In this document: positions 1-5,895 of the stretch, in pieces
Position numbering within the stretch: the first letter of the stretch is position 1
How the letters are laid out: the number at the start of each line of letters is the position of its first letter
Source of the DNA: JAYWIG01 sp043789035
Lineage (GTDB): Bacteria > Pseudomonadota > Gammaproteobacteria > Burkholderiales > Burkholderiaceae_E
NCBI GenBank assembly: GCA_043789035.1
Contig: JAYWIG010000353.1
Location: 1-5,895, forward strand
DNA: 5,895 nt
Reading direction: 5' to 3'
The notes under the pieces: generated by a model
What the model saw: only the letters and a program-made list of their open reading frames with translations
Database searches by the model: none
Told to the model about the DNA's origin: nothing
Program-made: the position numbers and the translations under genes

Positions 1-1525
1 GAGTGCCAAACCGTCTGCCGAGGTAATCCCTGGTGCAGCCCCAGCGGCGGCGGCTAATGCCACGTCTGCCCAAACGTCATCTAAGTTGGTCACGTTAAAA
101 AATGATGTTCTGTCCCTCAGTATTGATTCTTTGGGAGGTCAAATTAAGCGTTCGGAATTGCTGACGCATAAAGATACTGAAAAGAAAGATCTTAATTTTG
201 TTCTACTGACTGAAGAGCCAGGCAAAGTTTATCTGGCACAAAGTGGATTGACGGGACCGGAGGGTAATGCCTTTCCAAATCACCGGACGCTGATGCAAGT
301 CAAAGATGAGAGTCAAGCGGCTATCGCAGCAACTGGCGTTGCGACTGATAAGGCATCAACATCATTTGTGGTCGAGTCAGGCGGCATTAAGCTCACTAGA
401 ACATATAGCTTAAGCCGTGGCTCTTACGTACTCGATGTAAAGGACGAGATAAGCAATATTGGTACTTCGCCGGTCGCACCTGCGCTTTATATGCAGCTAG
501 CTAGAGATACACATAAGTTGCCGGGTGAGTCTCAGTTTTATAGCACCTACACTGGCCCAGCAATTTATACGGAGCAGGGTAAATTTCAAAAAGTCGATTT
601 CGGTGACATTGAGAAGAAAAAAGCCGAGTATGTAAAGTCCGCCATGGATGGTTGGGCAGGCATTATTCAGCACTATTTTGTTGCGGCTTGGATTCCTGCT
701 GATAAAACTAACCGCGAGTTTTATACGAATAAGATTGAAGATCGTGCTCTTTATACCGTAGGAATGAAGCAACCCATTAAAGAGCTGGCCCCAGGTGATA
801 GCACCACATTGGAAACACGTTTATATGTTGGCCCCCAAGATCAACAGGCGATGGCTAAAGTTGCCCCTGGTCTTGATTTAACGGTCGACTATGGCTGGTT
901 AACAGCGGTCGCTAAGCCTATTTTTGCCCTGATGCAATACCTGCATGGTTTAGTGGGTAACTGGGGTTGGGCAATCGTGTTGCTCACTATCGTGATTAAG
1001 ACCATTTTCTTTCCTTTGCAGGCCGCTAGCTATAAGTCTATGGCACGTATGAAAGCAGTAACACCAAAAATGACTTCATTGCGTGAACGCTTCAAGGACG
1101 ATCGTGTAAAGCTCAATCAAGGAATGATGGAGCTTTATAAAACCGAGAAAATTAATCCTCTAGGAGGTTGCTTGCCTGTAGTGGTTCAGATTCCAGTATT
1201 TATTGCTCTTTACTGGGTGTTACTGGCGTCAGTAGAAATGCGTAATGCACCTTGGATTCTTTGGATTAAAGATTTGGCGGCGCCAGACCCATGGTATATC
1301 TTGCCTTTATTGATGGCTGGCACGATGTTTATCCAAATGAGATTAAACCCAACACCACCAGATCCGATTCAAGCTCGCATGATGCAGATCATGCCGATTG
1401 TGTTTTCAGTAATGTTCTTTTTCTTCCCTGCTGGTTTAGTGTTGTATTGGTTGGTGAACAATATGTACTCGATTGCCCAGCAGTGGTACATCACCAAGCG
1501 CATTGAGGCCGGTGTGAAGAAGTAG
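1..1525 (+). CDS. yidC: Membrane protein insertase YidC, 5'-truncated by window edge
   Basis: YidC inserts and folds inner-membrane proteins, alone or with the Sec translocon. The frame is open from the first bases, so the gene begins upstream; the TTG at 86 is internal. Numbering residues from the codon at 2, 507 are visible, which leaves roughly 45-50 missing (first membrane helix) by comparison with usual lengths near 550. An Ala/Pro/Ser-rich linker (about 1-28) leads into the periplasmic beta domain, which opens with VLSLSIDSLGGQIKRSELL. The conserved C-terminal domain has membrane segments near 321-340, 391-411, 432-446, 463-475 and 477-493. Family hallmarks are KINPLGGCLP (about 382-392), NPTPPDP and the FFFPAGLVLYW stretch. 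K333 (codon 998-1000) sits where E. coli has the groove arginine; lysine keeps the charge and, from memory, is usual in betaproteobacteria. The tail is short and basic. mnmE follows after one base, which indicates an operon. Confidence 0.97.
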   Translation, partial: SAKPSAEVIPGAAPAAAANATSAQTSSKLVTLKNDVLSLSIDSLGGQIKRSELLTHKDTEKKDLNFVLLTEEPGKVYLAQSGLTGPEGNAFPNHRTLMQVKDESQAAIAATGVATDKASTSFVVESGGIKLTRTYSLSRGSYVLDVKDEISNIGTSPVAPALYMQLARDTHKLPGESQFYSTYTGPAIYTEQGKFQKVDFGDIEKKKAEYVKSAMDGWAGIIQHYFVAAWIPADKTNREFYTNKIEDRALYTVGMKQPIKELAPGDSTTLETRLYVGPQDQQAMAKVAPGLDLTVDYGWLTAVAKPIFALMQYLHGLVGNWGWAIVLLTIVIKTIFFPLQAASYKSMARMKAVTPKMTSLRERFKDDRVKLNQGMMELYKTEKINPLGGCLPVVVQIPVFIALYWVLLASVEMRNAPWILWIKDLAAPDPWYILPLLMAGTMFIQMRLNPTPPDPIQARMMQIMPIVFSVMFFFFPAGLVLYWLVNNMYSIAQQWYITKRIEAGVKK

Positions 1526-1529
1526 CTTG
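1505..1529 (+). promoter_or_regulatory. Translation start region of mnmE, coupled to yidC stop
   Basis: The yidC stop TAG is at 1523-1525 and the mnmE TTG start at 1527-1529. The nearest purine-rich candidate ribosome site is GAAGAAG at 1516-1522, four bases before the start and only a weak match to the anti-Shine-Dalgarno. A better GAGG at 1505-1508 is about 18 bases away, which is too far for normal use. A weak site plus a rare start codon immediately after a stop fits re-initiation by ribosomes finishing yidC. This is inferred from spacing. Confidence 0.45.
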
Positions 1530-2912
1530 AGCTCAGCAATTGCTGCCGTAGCAACCGCACCTGGTCGTGGTGGGGTGGGTGTGGTGCGGGTATCGTCCCC
1601 CACACCAGATGTGTTAAATGAGATTGCGAACCATGTGCTTGGGCGATTACTCATGGAACTGGAACCACGAAAAGCAACGTATTTGAATTTCTCAGATCTA
1701 GATAAAGGGCTGGCAATTTACTTTCCCGCTCCTCACTCGTATACCGGAGAGCATGTCCTCGAACTTCAAGGTCACGGTGGCCCGGTAATTTTGAAGTTGG
1801 TGCTTGCGGCAGTGCTAGCGTGCGGTTCTACACAGCACCCTATTCGGCTCGCAGAACCAGGAGAGTTTACTAAGCTAGCTTACTTAAACAACAAAATTGA
1901 TTTAGCGCAAGCCGAAGCCGTTGCCGACCTGATTGATGCGTCAACTGAGCAAGCGGCCCGTTCGGCAGCTCGTTCACTGTCTGGAGAGTTTTCCTCAGCA
2001 ATTCATGCCCTAGTGGAACAGCTCATTAATCTTCGAATGTTGGTGGAGGCAACGCTTGATTTTCCCGATGAAGAAATTGATTTTCTTCAAGCCGCTGATG
2101 CGCAGGGAAAACTGGCGGCTATATGCGAGCAGGCGAACCTTGTGTTTGCAAAAGCAACTCAAGGAGCTCTTTTAAGAGAGGGTATGCAGGTGGTGTTAAT
2201 GGGTGAACCTAATGTGGGCAAGTCTAGTTTATTGAATGCTCTTGCAGGGTCTGATGTCGCCATCGTTACTCCAATTGCAGGTACGACTCGCGACAAAGTG
2301 GTTCAAATGATTCAGATCGAAGGTGTTCCAATCAACATGATTGATACAGCTGGCTTACGACATACCGATGACGAAGTCGAAAAGATTGGTATTGATAGAA
2401 CCAAACAGGCCATATCGCAAGCGGATGCTGTCATTTGGTTGCAAGACGCGAGCAAGGTAACCGGCGCGGAGCTGCCCACTGTATTTGACGGGTTGTTTGG
2501 CTTGTCTATTGAAGTACCCAGACTGGTTGTTTTTAACAAAGTCGATCTTCTCGATGATCAGGCTTTTGCAGGTTTGCCAGTTGGAGAAAATTTCTTAAAA
2601 CTTTCTGCCAAGCAGGGCCTAGGCTTAGATGCATTGCGTCAAAAACTTTTGCTTCTCGCCGGTTGGCAGCAAGGCCAAGGTGTTTATCTTGCCCGTGAGC
2701 GGCACTTGGTAGCCATGCGTTTGGCCAATGAACATCTGATTCAAGCGCAACAGCATCTTTTGGCGGCTGGGAAAAGCGTCATTGGCGTTGGCCTAGAGCT
2801 GCTGGCTGAAGAGCTCCGTCTTGCCCAAGACCAACTCTCGTCGATTACCGGTGAGTTTTCTGCCGATGATTTACTAGGCGAAATATTTACTCGCTTTTGT
2901 ATTGGAAAGTGA
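1527..2912 (+). CDS. mnmE: tRNA uridine-5-carboxymethylaminomethyl(34) synthesis GTPase MnmE (TrmE)
   Basis: MnmE works with MnmG, using GTP and a folate one-carbon unit, to modify the wobble uridine (U34) of certain tRNAs; it acts in the cytoplasm. The 461 residues match the normal family length (E. coli 454). The N-terminal folate-binding domain opens with IAAVATAPGRGGVGVVRVS (5-23). The G domain is complete: G1 GEPNVGKS 226-233, with N229 at the potassium-binding asparagine position; G2 GTTRD 252-256; G3 DTAGLR 273-278; G4 NKVD 337-340; G5 SAK 360-362. E285 aligns with the E. coli catalytic Glu282. The protein ends with the hallmark FCIGK, including C458. The start is TTG at 1527: an in-frame TGA lies at 1515-1517, and no ATG, GTG or other TTG lies between it and the conserved N-terminus. 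The gene is one base after the yidC stop, so it is probably cotranscribed and translationally coupled. No missing parts seen. Confidence 0.97.
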   Translation: MSSAIAAVATAPGRGGVGVVRVSSPTPDVLNEIANHVLGRLLMELEPRKATYLNFSDLDKGLAIYFPAPHSYTGEHVLELQGHGGPVILKLVLAAVLACGSTQHPIRLAEPGEFTKLAYLNNKIDLAQAEAVADLIDASTEQAARSAARSLSGEFSSAIHALVEQLINLRMLVEATLDFPDEEIDFLQAADAQGKLAAICEQANLVFAKATQGALLREGMQVVLMGEPNVGKSSLLNALAGSDVAIVTPIAGTTRDKVVQMIQIEGVPINMIDTAGLRHTDDEVEKIGIDRTKQAISQADAVIWLQDASKVTGAELPTVFDGLFGLSIEVPRLVVFNKVDLLDDQAFAGLPVGENFLKLSAKQGLGLDALRQKLLLLAGWQQGQGVYLARERHLVAMRLANEHLIQAQQHLLAAGKSVIGVGLELLAEELRLAQDQLSSITGEFSADDLLGEIFTRFCIGK

Positions 2913-2933
2913 TCTGGTTAAGTTCGATGGGCT

Positions 2934-3605
2934 TTAGCGTGGATTTAAACTATTGCCGATAACTCTCACTTTGGCGCCAATGTTATAGGCGGGTGGGAGC
3001 GCTGTTACGACGGTTTTTATGCTGCCGTCGTCCATTTTTACGATAGTCTCGAAGCCTAATTTGCGTTGCAATGTCACCTCAGTGCTGGGCTTGGCTAACG
3101 TTCCACTCATCTTTACTGGATTGCTGGAATATTTTTGAAACTCATCACTTGATTTGCTTTCATGTTTTTCAGAGTTTTTTTCGGCAATCCTTTCAGCGTT
3201 TTTGGCCGCTTGTTCTGAACTTGTTGCATCGTTTGGGTCGGTTGTCGACATCCATACCGGTTTGGCTTTTTTTCTTGATTCAATAACCGAGACGATTGTT
3301 CCACAGTTAAAGCAACGCACCCCGGACGAAAACTCATCCTTTAGCGCATTGTTCTTTTTGCTGCTGTCGGCATTTTTTTTCAAATCCTTCGGATCGGTAA
3401 CACTTTTGATTGGGCGTCCGAAGTTGTCTTTTTCAATAGGTTGGTTGTTTGGGTTTTGCAAGTCAGGGTTGGAAAATCGAAAGTCTGGTTTGACCTGGGC
3501 AGGCAATCCTTGCTGTACTTGTGCCCAGCCATTTGATGCAAGGGTTATGACCAACGTACACGACTGAAAGAGTACGCCTAGCCATTGTTTAGCTGAAAAA
3601 CTCAT
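2934..3605 (-). CDS. Secreted protein resembling SlyB/17-kDa surface antigen but lacking the glycine zipper
   Basis: The function is unknown. The 223-residue protein has a likely Sec signal: K6, then a hydrophobic run 8-24, with plausible cleavage after NGWA (26-29), so it should reach the periplasm or outer membrane. Two segments resemble, from memory, the flanks of glycine-zipper proteins of the SlyB / rickettsial 17-kDa antigen type: VRCFNCGTIVSVIE (96-109) and a C-terminal module FETIVKMDDGSIKTV (185-199) followed by PAYNIGAKVRVIG (205-217). Between them, where the family has a Gly/Ala zipper, there are about 70 polar residues rich in Lys, Glu, Ser and Asn (112-183), with only one glycine (G168). 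The region after the signal is Asn/Asp/Pro/Lys-rich. The ATG at 3605-3603 has GAGAG nine bases upstream. It overlaps the upstream asparaginase-like gene by four bases and ends 21 bases from mnmE, tail to tail. The frame is certain; the family link is moderately sure. Confidence 0.82.
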   Translation of the reverse strand: MSFSAKQWLGVLFQSCTLVITLASNGWAQVQQGLPAQVKPDFRFSNPDLQNPNNQPIEKDNFGRPIKSVTDPKDLKKNADSSKKNNALKDEFSSGVRCFNCGTIVSVIESRKKAKPVWMSTTDPNDATSSEQAAKNAERIAEKNSEKHESKSSDEFQKYSSNPVKMSGTLAKPSTEVTLQRKLGFETIVKMDDGSIKTVVTALPPAYNIGAKVRVIGNSLNPR

Positions 3606-4099
3606 AGATTAACGCTCTCAAAAAAACCGTGTTCTTTATTTTTACGAACCTTATTCCAAGCATGTACCTTGGCGTTCATTGCCACATAGGTTCCTGCGGC
3701 TAATGTGTATGCGCACCCGAGCGCGAAGCCCAAATTAAACTGTGCATCTGAATTGACGATATCAGCGGGAACCATAGCTCCAGTAAGGACAATAGTTTTT
3801 GTCAGGTTTGCTTGCCCTAAAGTTTTTGCGGTTTCTGTCATGGTGTCTGTGCCGTGAATAATGACAATCTTTGTCTCCGTCGCTGCTATTACTACAGCCA
3901 GAATTTGTTGGCGGTGAAGCTCGGTCATTTCAAGGCTATCAATCAACATGACTGTTTCAATGTTAGGCTGAGGCTGTATTCGAGATTGCTTTACGATGGT
4001 CGGCAGGTGACTTTCGTTAAAAACTAATTGGCCGCTAATAGGGTCATAAACCTTATCGAAGGTCCCACCGGTTGCGATAATTTTAATTCGATCTGTCAT
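3602..4099 (-). CDS. Single-domain (half-length) asparaginase-like protein
   Basis: It resembles the N-terminal catalytic domain of bacterial L-asparaginases, which hydrolyse asparagine to aspartate and ammonia; substrate and activity here are unproven. At 165 residues it is about half the usual 320-350 and lacks the C-terminal domain. Catalytic motifs can be aligned with E. coli AnsB: ATGGTFDK (9-16) with nucleophile T13 (AnsB Thr12); S55 in DSLEM (Ser58); HGTDTM (82-87) with T84-D85 (Thr89-Asp90); the VLTGAMVP core (104-111); and VAMNAKVH (139-146), with K153 in the position of Lys162. There is no signal peptide, so it should be cytoplasmic. The start ATG at 4099-4097 is the first after an in-frame TAA (4126-4124), with a weak GGA five bases before it. 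The stop overlaps the next gene's ATG (minus-strand ATGA at 3605-3602). The clean end suggests a true short family rather than decay; I recall similar short 'asparaginase domain' proteins in proteobacteria. Confidence 0.9.
   Translation of the reverse strand: MTDRIKIIATGGTFDKVYDPISGQLVFNESHLPTIVKQSRIQPQPNIETVMLIDSLEMTELHRQQILAVVIAATETKIVIIHGTDTMTETAKTLGQANLTKTIVLTGAMVPADIVNSDAQFNLGFALGCAYTLAAGTYVAMNAKVHAWNKVRKNKEHGFFESVNL
3615..3619 (-). promoter_or_regulatory. Shine-Dalgarno of the SlyB-like gene, inside the upstream gene
   Basis: Read on the minus strand this is GAGAG, nine bases before the ATG at 3605-3603. It lies within the last codons of the asparaginase-like gene, so the downstream gene has its own ribosome site in addition to the ATGA stop/start overlap. 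Confidence 0.5.
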
Positions 4100-4176
4100 T
4101 CGATTCCGCTGAAGTTTGCCTAATTAGAATTGTAGGTTGTGTTTTTAGAACTTGAAGAAAGTATTTTGGGCAATGA
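4100..4176. promoter_or_regulatory. Divergent intergenic region with possible promoters
   Basis: These 77 bases separate the minus-strand asparaginase-like gene from the plus-strand patatin gene and must hold, or lie next to, the promoters of both. On the minus strand a TACAAT hexamer (forward 4129-4134) has TTCAAG (forward 4151-4156) 16 bases upstream; this is a fair -10 with a poor -35. On the plus strand TAGAAT (4125-4130) and TAGAAC (4146-4151) are possible -10 boxes without a good -35. No operator-like dyad is evident. Individual hexamers are guesses. Confidence 0.35.
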
Positions 4177-5040
4177 ATGTTTGAACAAGTGGTATTTGCT
4201 GGCGGCGGTAATCGCTGTTGGTGGCAGGCGGGATTTTGGGATGTGGTTGCCCCAGCGATAGAGCTGCGCCCAAGAGTAATTGTTGGAGTATCCGCTGGTT
4301 CTGCGACCGCGTGTTTGCTGTATGCCAACGAGAGTCGCCGAGCCCTTGCCTATTATCGTGAGGCCTTAGCAGGGGTCGTTAAGAATGCGCATTGGGAAAA
4401 TAGCTTTAGCCGGGATAAAAAAGTGTTTCCACACGCCCAAATTTATCGTACGGCCATGAAAAAACTTTTGGGAGGTGATTCCTTTAAGCAGTTGCTCTGG
4501 AGTGCACCAGAAATTCGGATCGTGTATTCCCGAGTTCCGGGTTGGCTTGGCCCTAGAACGGGTACTTTGGTGGGTATATCTGCTTACAACTTAGAGAAGC
4601 ATTGGCTTCGGCCTTTGCATCCCACATGGGGCAGCAAGTTAGGTTTTCGTAGCGAGTTTGTTCGTGTGCAAGATTGCAAAACTGAAGACGAGCTGGTTTC
4701 TCTTATTATTTCTTCAAGTTGTACTCCGCCTTTTACGCCACTTGAGTATCGAGACGGGGAAGCGACGCTTGACGGTGGATTAGTGGACAATATTCCGGTT
4801 GCATCGGCCGATTCGACAGGTGGGTCAATGCTGGTGCTGGCAACTCGTCGTTATCCAAAGCATGCGCCGGTATTTATGCGAGATGGTCGCACTTATGTTC
4901 AGCCATCACAGCCTGTCGTGGCGTCGAGTTGGGATTACACATCGGTCGATAGGATGGAGCAGACCTATGAGCTGGGTGAAAGTGATGGACGGGCATTTCT
5001 GTCAAATTTCGCGCGACAGCCCGTCCATTTAGATTCTTAA
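4177..5040 (+). CDS. Patatin-like phospholipase family protein
   Basis: Patatin-like proteins are serine lipid acyl hydrolases using a Ser-Asp dyad; the substrate here cannot be told. Of 287 residues, the N-terminus carries the glycine-rich oxyanion-hole segment FAGGGNRCWWQAG (7-19), then the nucleophile elbow GVSAG (37-41) with S39, and the catalytic aspartate in DGG (199-201), D199, followed by LVDNIPV (202-208). Both dyad residues are present, so the enzyme is probably active. The oxyanion loop has Cys14 where classical patatins have glycine (GGGxRG). There is no signal peptide or clear membrane helix, so a cytoplasmic location is likely. The ATG at 4177 is the first possible start, because an in-frame TGA sits directly before it (4174-4176). 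The ribosome site is poor: the best candidate, around 4156-4161, is about 16 bases away. It is divergent from the asparaginase-like gene and converges with the gene at the right edge. Confidence 0.92.
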   Translation: MFEQVVFAGGGNRCWWQAGFWDVVAPAIELRPRVIVGVSAGSATACLLYANESRRALAYYREALAGVVKNAHWENSFSRDKKVFPHAQIYRTAMKKLLGGDSFKQLLWSAPEIRIVYSRVPGWLGPRTGTLVGISAYNLEKHWLRPLHPTWGSKLGFRSEFVRVQDCKTEDELVSLIISSSCTPPFTPLEYRDGEATLDGGLVDNIPVASADSTGGSMLVLATRRYPKHAPVFMRDGRTYVQPSQPVVASSWDYTSVDRMEQTYELGESDGRAFLSNFARQPVHLDS

Positions 5041-5059
5041 ATCTCTCAGCTTAAGAGTC
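5032..5059. repeat. Short inverted repeat spanning the two convergent stop codons
   Basis: The left arm GATTCTTAA (5032-5040) can pair with the right arm TTAAGAGTC (5051-5059) over nine base pairs including one G-T wobble, around a ten-base loop. The patatin stop TAA (5038-5040) and the minus-strand gene's stop (5053-5051) lie in opposite arms. It is placed where a bidirectional terminator would be expected, but it is AT-rich and has no T-tract on either side, so intrinsic termination is doubtful. Confidence 0.35.
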
Positions 5060-5895
5060 GCCACTTAAAAACTGTTGCCATTGGCCCGGTGTGGTTGGCC
5101 AAGATCGATCTGTAAGATCATCGAGTTGCTGAACGATTTCTAAAATTTGCCAAGCGGGTGGTTGCCCGAGATATTTTGGAGCGTCTCGCCAAAATTTACG
5201 AATGGTGTTTTCTGAAGCCCCAAAGTTTTGGGCCAAGGTTTGGATAATGAGCCTATCCTGGCCAGCGTCTATAGCTCTTTGTAAAAGTACGGCGGGCCCA
5301 AGCGGCACTTGACCTGCTTCTTCTAACGCGCTTAAGGGTGTTAGTAGAGCTGCCAAATAAGACGCAAAAGTTGGTAGCCTGAGCAAAGCATGAGCCCGTG
5401 CGCTGGCGTGTTTGGCGCTTGCTAAGAGCCAGTTGTAGCAACCTAGATGCAAGCCGCATTTCGCTTCTAATAGTTTGCTGAGCGTGGGAGCATCCAAACA
5501 ACCTTCTATGAGAGCCGCCATCCGTTGTTCGATCGCTTGTTCTCGAAGATCAATGCTGCGTAATATTCGTCCATAGTATTCAACACTAATTAAGTCGTGC
5601 TTGAGCGCTAGGCGTAGTTGGTTTAAAAAATCGGGGAAGCGAGCATCACGATCGAATAATGAATGCTGAGATTGGGGTTCTAGTCGATGTTCGCAATCAA
5701 GATGCTTATGCCAGTCTAGTCTTCTCGCTTCATTCATGGTTAGCATGTCTTGAGCGAGCGCTTCAAAAAGCACATCAAGCCCATGATCTTGATGGACGTT
5801 GTTGTTTTGAGGATGTAGAGATCTTCGTTGCTGCTCGCCTAGCCAAGCGGTAAGAAGCGCCAGAGTGTGGTCCGATAACAGCGCTTTAAAGTCAA
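5051..5895 (-). CDS. Unrecognised, mostly helical protein with C-terminal HTH-like segment; start beyond right edge
   Basis: I do not recognise this family. The longest conventional reading starts at GTG 5773-5771, but the frame stays open upstream to the window edge and still reads like protein (DFKALLSDHTLALLTAWLGE), so the true start is probably outside; 280 residues are visible. The composition is rich in Leu, Ala, Gln, Arg and His, with few long loops, suggesting an all-helical fold. There is no signal peptide in view and no clear membrane helix. Visible residues 218-237 (bases 5242-5183) read QTLAQNFGASENTIRKFWRD, which looks like a helix-turn-helix: helix, G-A-S turn, then a recognition-like helix with Arg and Lys. 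Several stretches (for example around LPTFASYLAALLTPLSALEEAG) could be repeat helices. It ends ten bases from the patatin stop, tail to tail. DNA binding is a guess; the coding call is firmer because the frame is open for over 840 bases. Confidence 0.75.
   Translation of the reverse strand, partial: DFKALLSDHTLALLTAWLGEQQRRSLHPQNNNVHQDHGLDVLFEALAQDMLTMNEARRLDWHKHLDCEHRLEPQSQHSLFDRDARFPDFLNQLRLALKHDLISVEYYGRILRSIDLREQAIEQRMAALIEGCLDAPTLSKLLEAKCGLHLGCYNWLLASAKHASARAHALLRLPTFASYLAALLTPLSALEEAGQVPLGPAVLLQRAIDAGQDRLIIQTLAQNFGASENTIRKFWRDAPKYLGQPPAWQILEIVQQLDDLTDRSWPTTPGQWQQFLSGDS

Noticed and set aside
86..88. TTG as the yidC start codon
   Set aside because: The frame is open to the left edge with a linker-like Ala/Pro/Ser sequence, and the family needs an N-terminal membrane helix before the periplasmic domain.
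1871..1882. Perfect 12-base palindrome TAAGCTAGCTTA
   Set aside because: It lies within conserved mnmE coding sequence (KLAYLN) and is explained by codons; no regulatory context.
2913..2933. Terminator between mnmE and the convergent SlyB-like gene
   Set aside because: The 21-base gap shows no stem-loop with a T-tract on either strand.
2971..2980. Perfect 10-base palindrome TTGGCGCCAA near the mnmE/SlyB-like convergence
   Set aside because: It is inside the coding end of the SlyB-like gene, has no loop or T-tract, and does not look like a terminator.
3555..3566. Lipobox ending at Cys16 in the signal region of the SlyB-like protein
   Set aside because: The preceding residues Phe-Gln-Ser do not fit a lipobox, and hydrophobic residues continue after the cysteine, so it lies inside the hydrophobic core rather than at a cleavage site.
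3154..3567. 137-codon plus-strand frame opposite the SlyB-like gene
   Set aside because: It mirrors the minus-strand gene's codon structure (Lys/Glu codons read as Phe/Leu/Ser), has no ribosome site I can see and no recognisable motif; the minus-strand gene has a signal peptide, ribosome site and operon coupling.
4083..4328. 81-codon minus-strand frame upstream of the asparaginase-like gene
   Set aside because: It overlaps the start of both the asparaginase-like gene and the patatin gene and has no recognisable motif.
5659..5853. 64-codon plus-strand frame near the right edge
   Set aside because: It reads somewhat like protein, but it lies opposite the minus-strand frame that is open to the edge, and I see no convincing ribosome site.

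Overview
This window looks like ordinary chromosome of a Gram-negative proteobacterium, most likely a betaproteobacterium. The reasons are a YidC of the long Gram-negative type whose C-terminal membrane domain matches what I remember of betaproteobacterial YidC (Lys instead of Arg at the hydrophilic-groove position, and the NPTPPDP loop), and a secreted protein carrying pieces of the SlyB/17-kDa surface antigen family that is common in Burkholderiales. Base composition is moderate and similar across the window. I see no insertion sequences, tRNA or rRNA genes, CRISPR arrays or phage genes. The taxonomic call is from memory of protein families, not from a search.

Layout: (1) 1-1525, plus strand, the 3' part of yidC, with its N-terminus beyond the left edge. 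(2) 1527-2912, plus strand, complete mnmE, separated from yidC by one base and starting with TTG. (3) 2934-3605, minus strand, a secreted protein that appears to be a SlyB/17-kDa antigen relative whose glycine zipper is replaced by a charged segment. (4) 3602-4099, minus strand, a single-domain asparaginase-like protein that overlaps gene 3 by ATGA, so 4 then 3 form a two-gene operon converging on mnmE. (5) 4100-4176, a 77-base divergent intergenic region. (6) 4177-5040, plus strand, a patatin-like phospholipase. (7) 5051 to the right edge, minus strand, an unrecognised mostly helical protein with a helix-turn-helix-like segment near its C-terminus; its frame stays open to the edge, so its start is not in the window. 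No stretch over 300 bases lacks a gene.

How the genes relate: yidC (membrane protein insertion) and mnmE (tRNA wobble uridine modification) are housekeeping genes and belong to the conserved rpmH-rnpA-yidD-yidC-mnmE block that often lies near dnaA and the replication origin, so the left edge is probably close to that block. The genes to the right look like lineage-specific accessory or housekeeping genes. I do not see a convincing new multi-gene system. The best leads are the zipper-less SlyB-like protein, its tight coupling to a half-length asparaginase, and the unidentified protein at the right edge.
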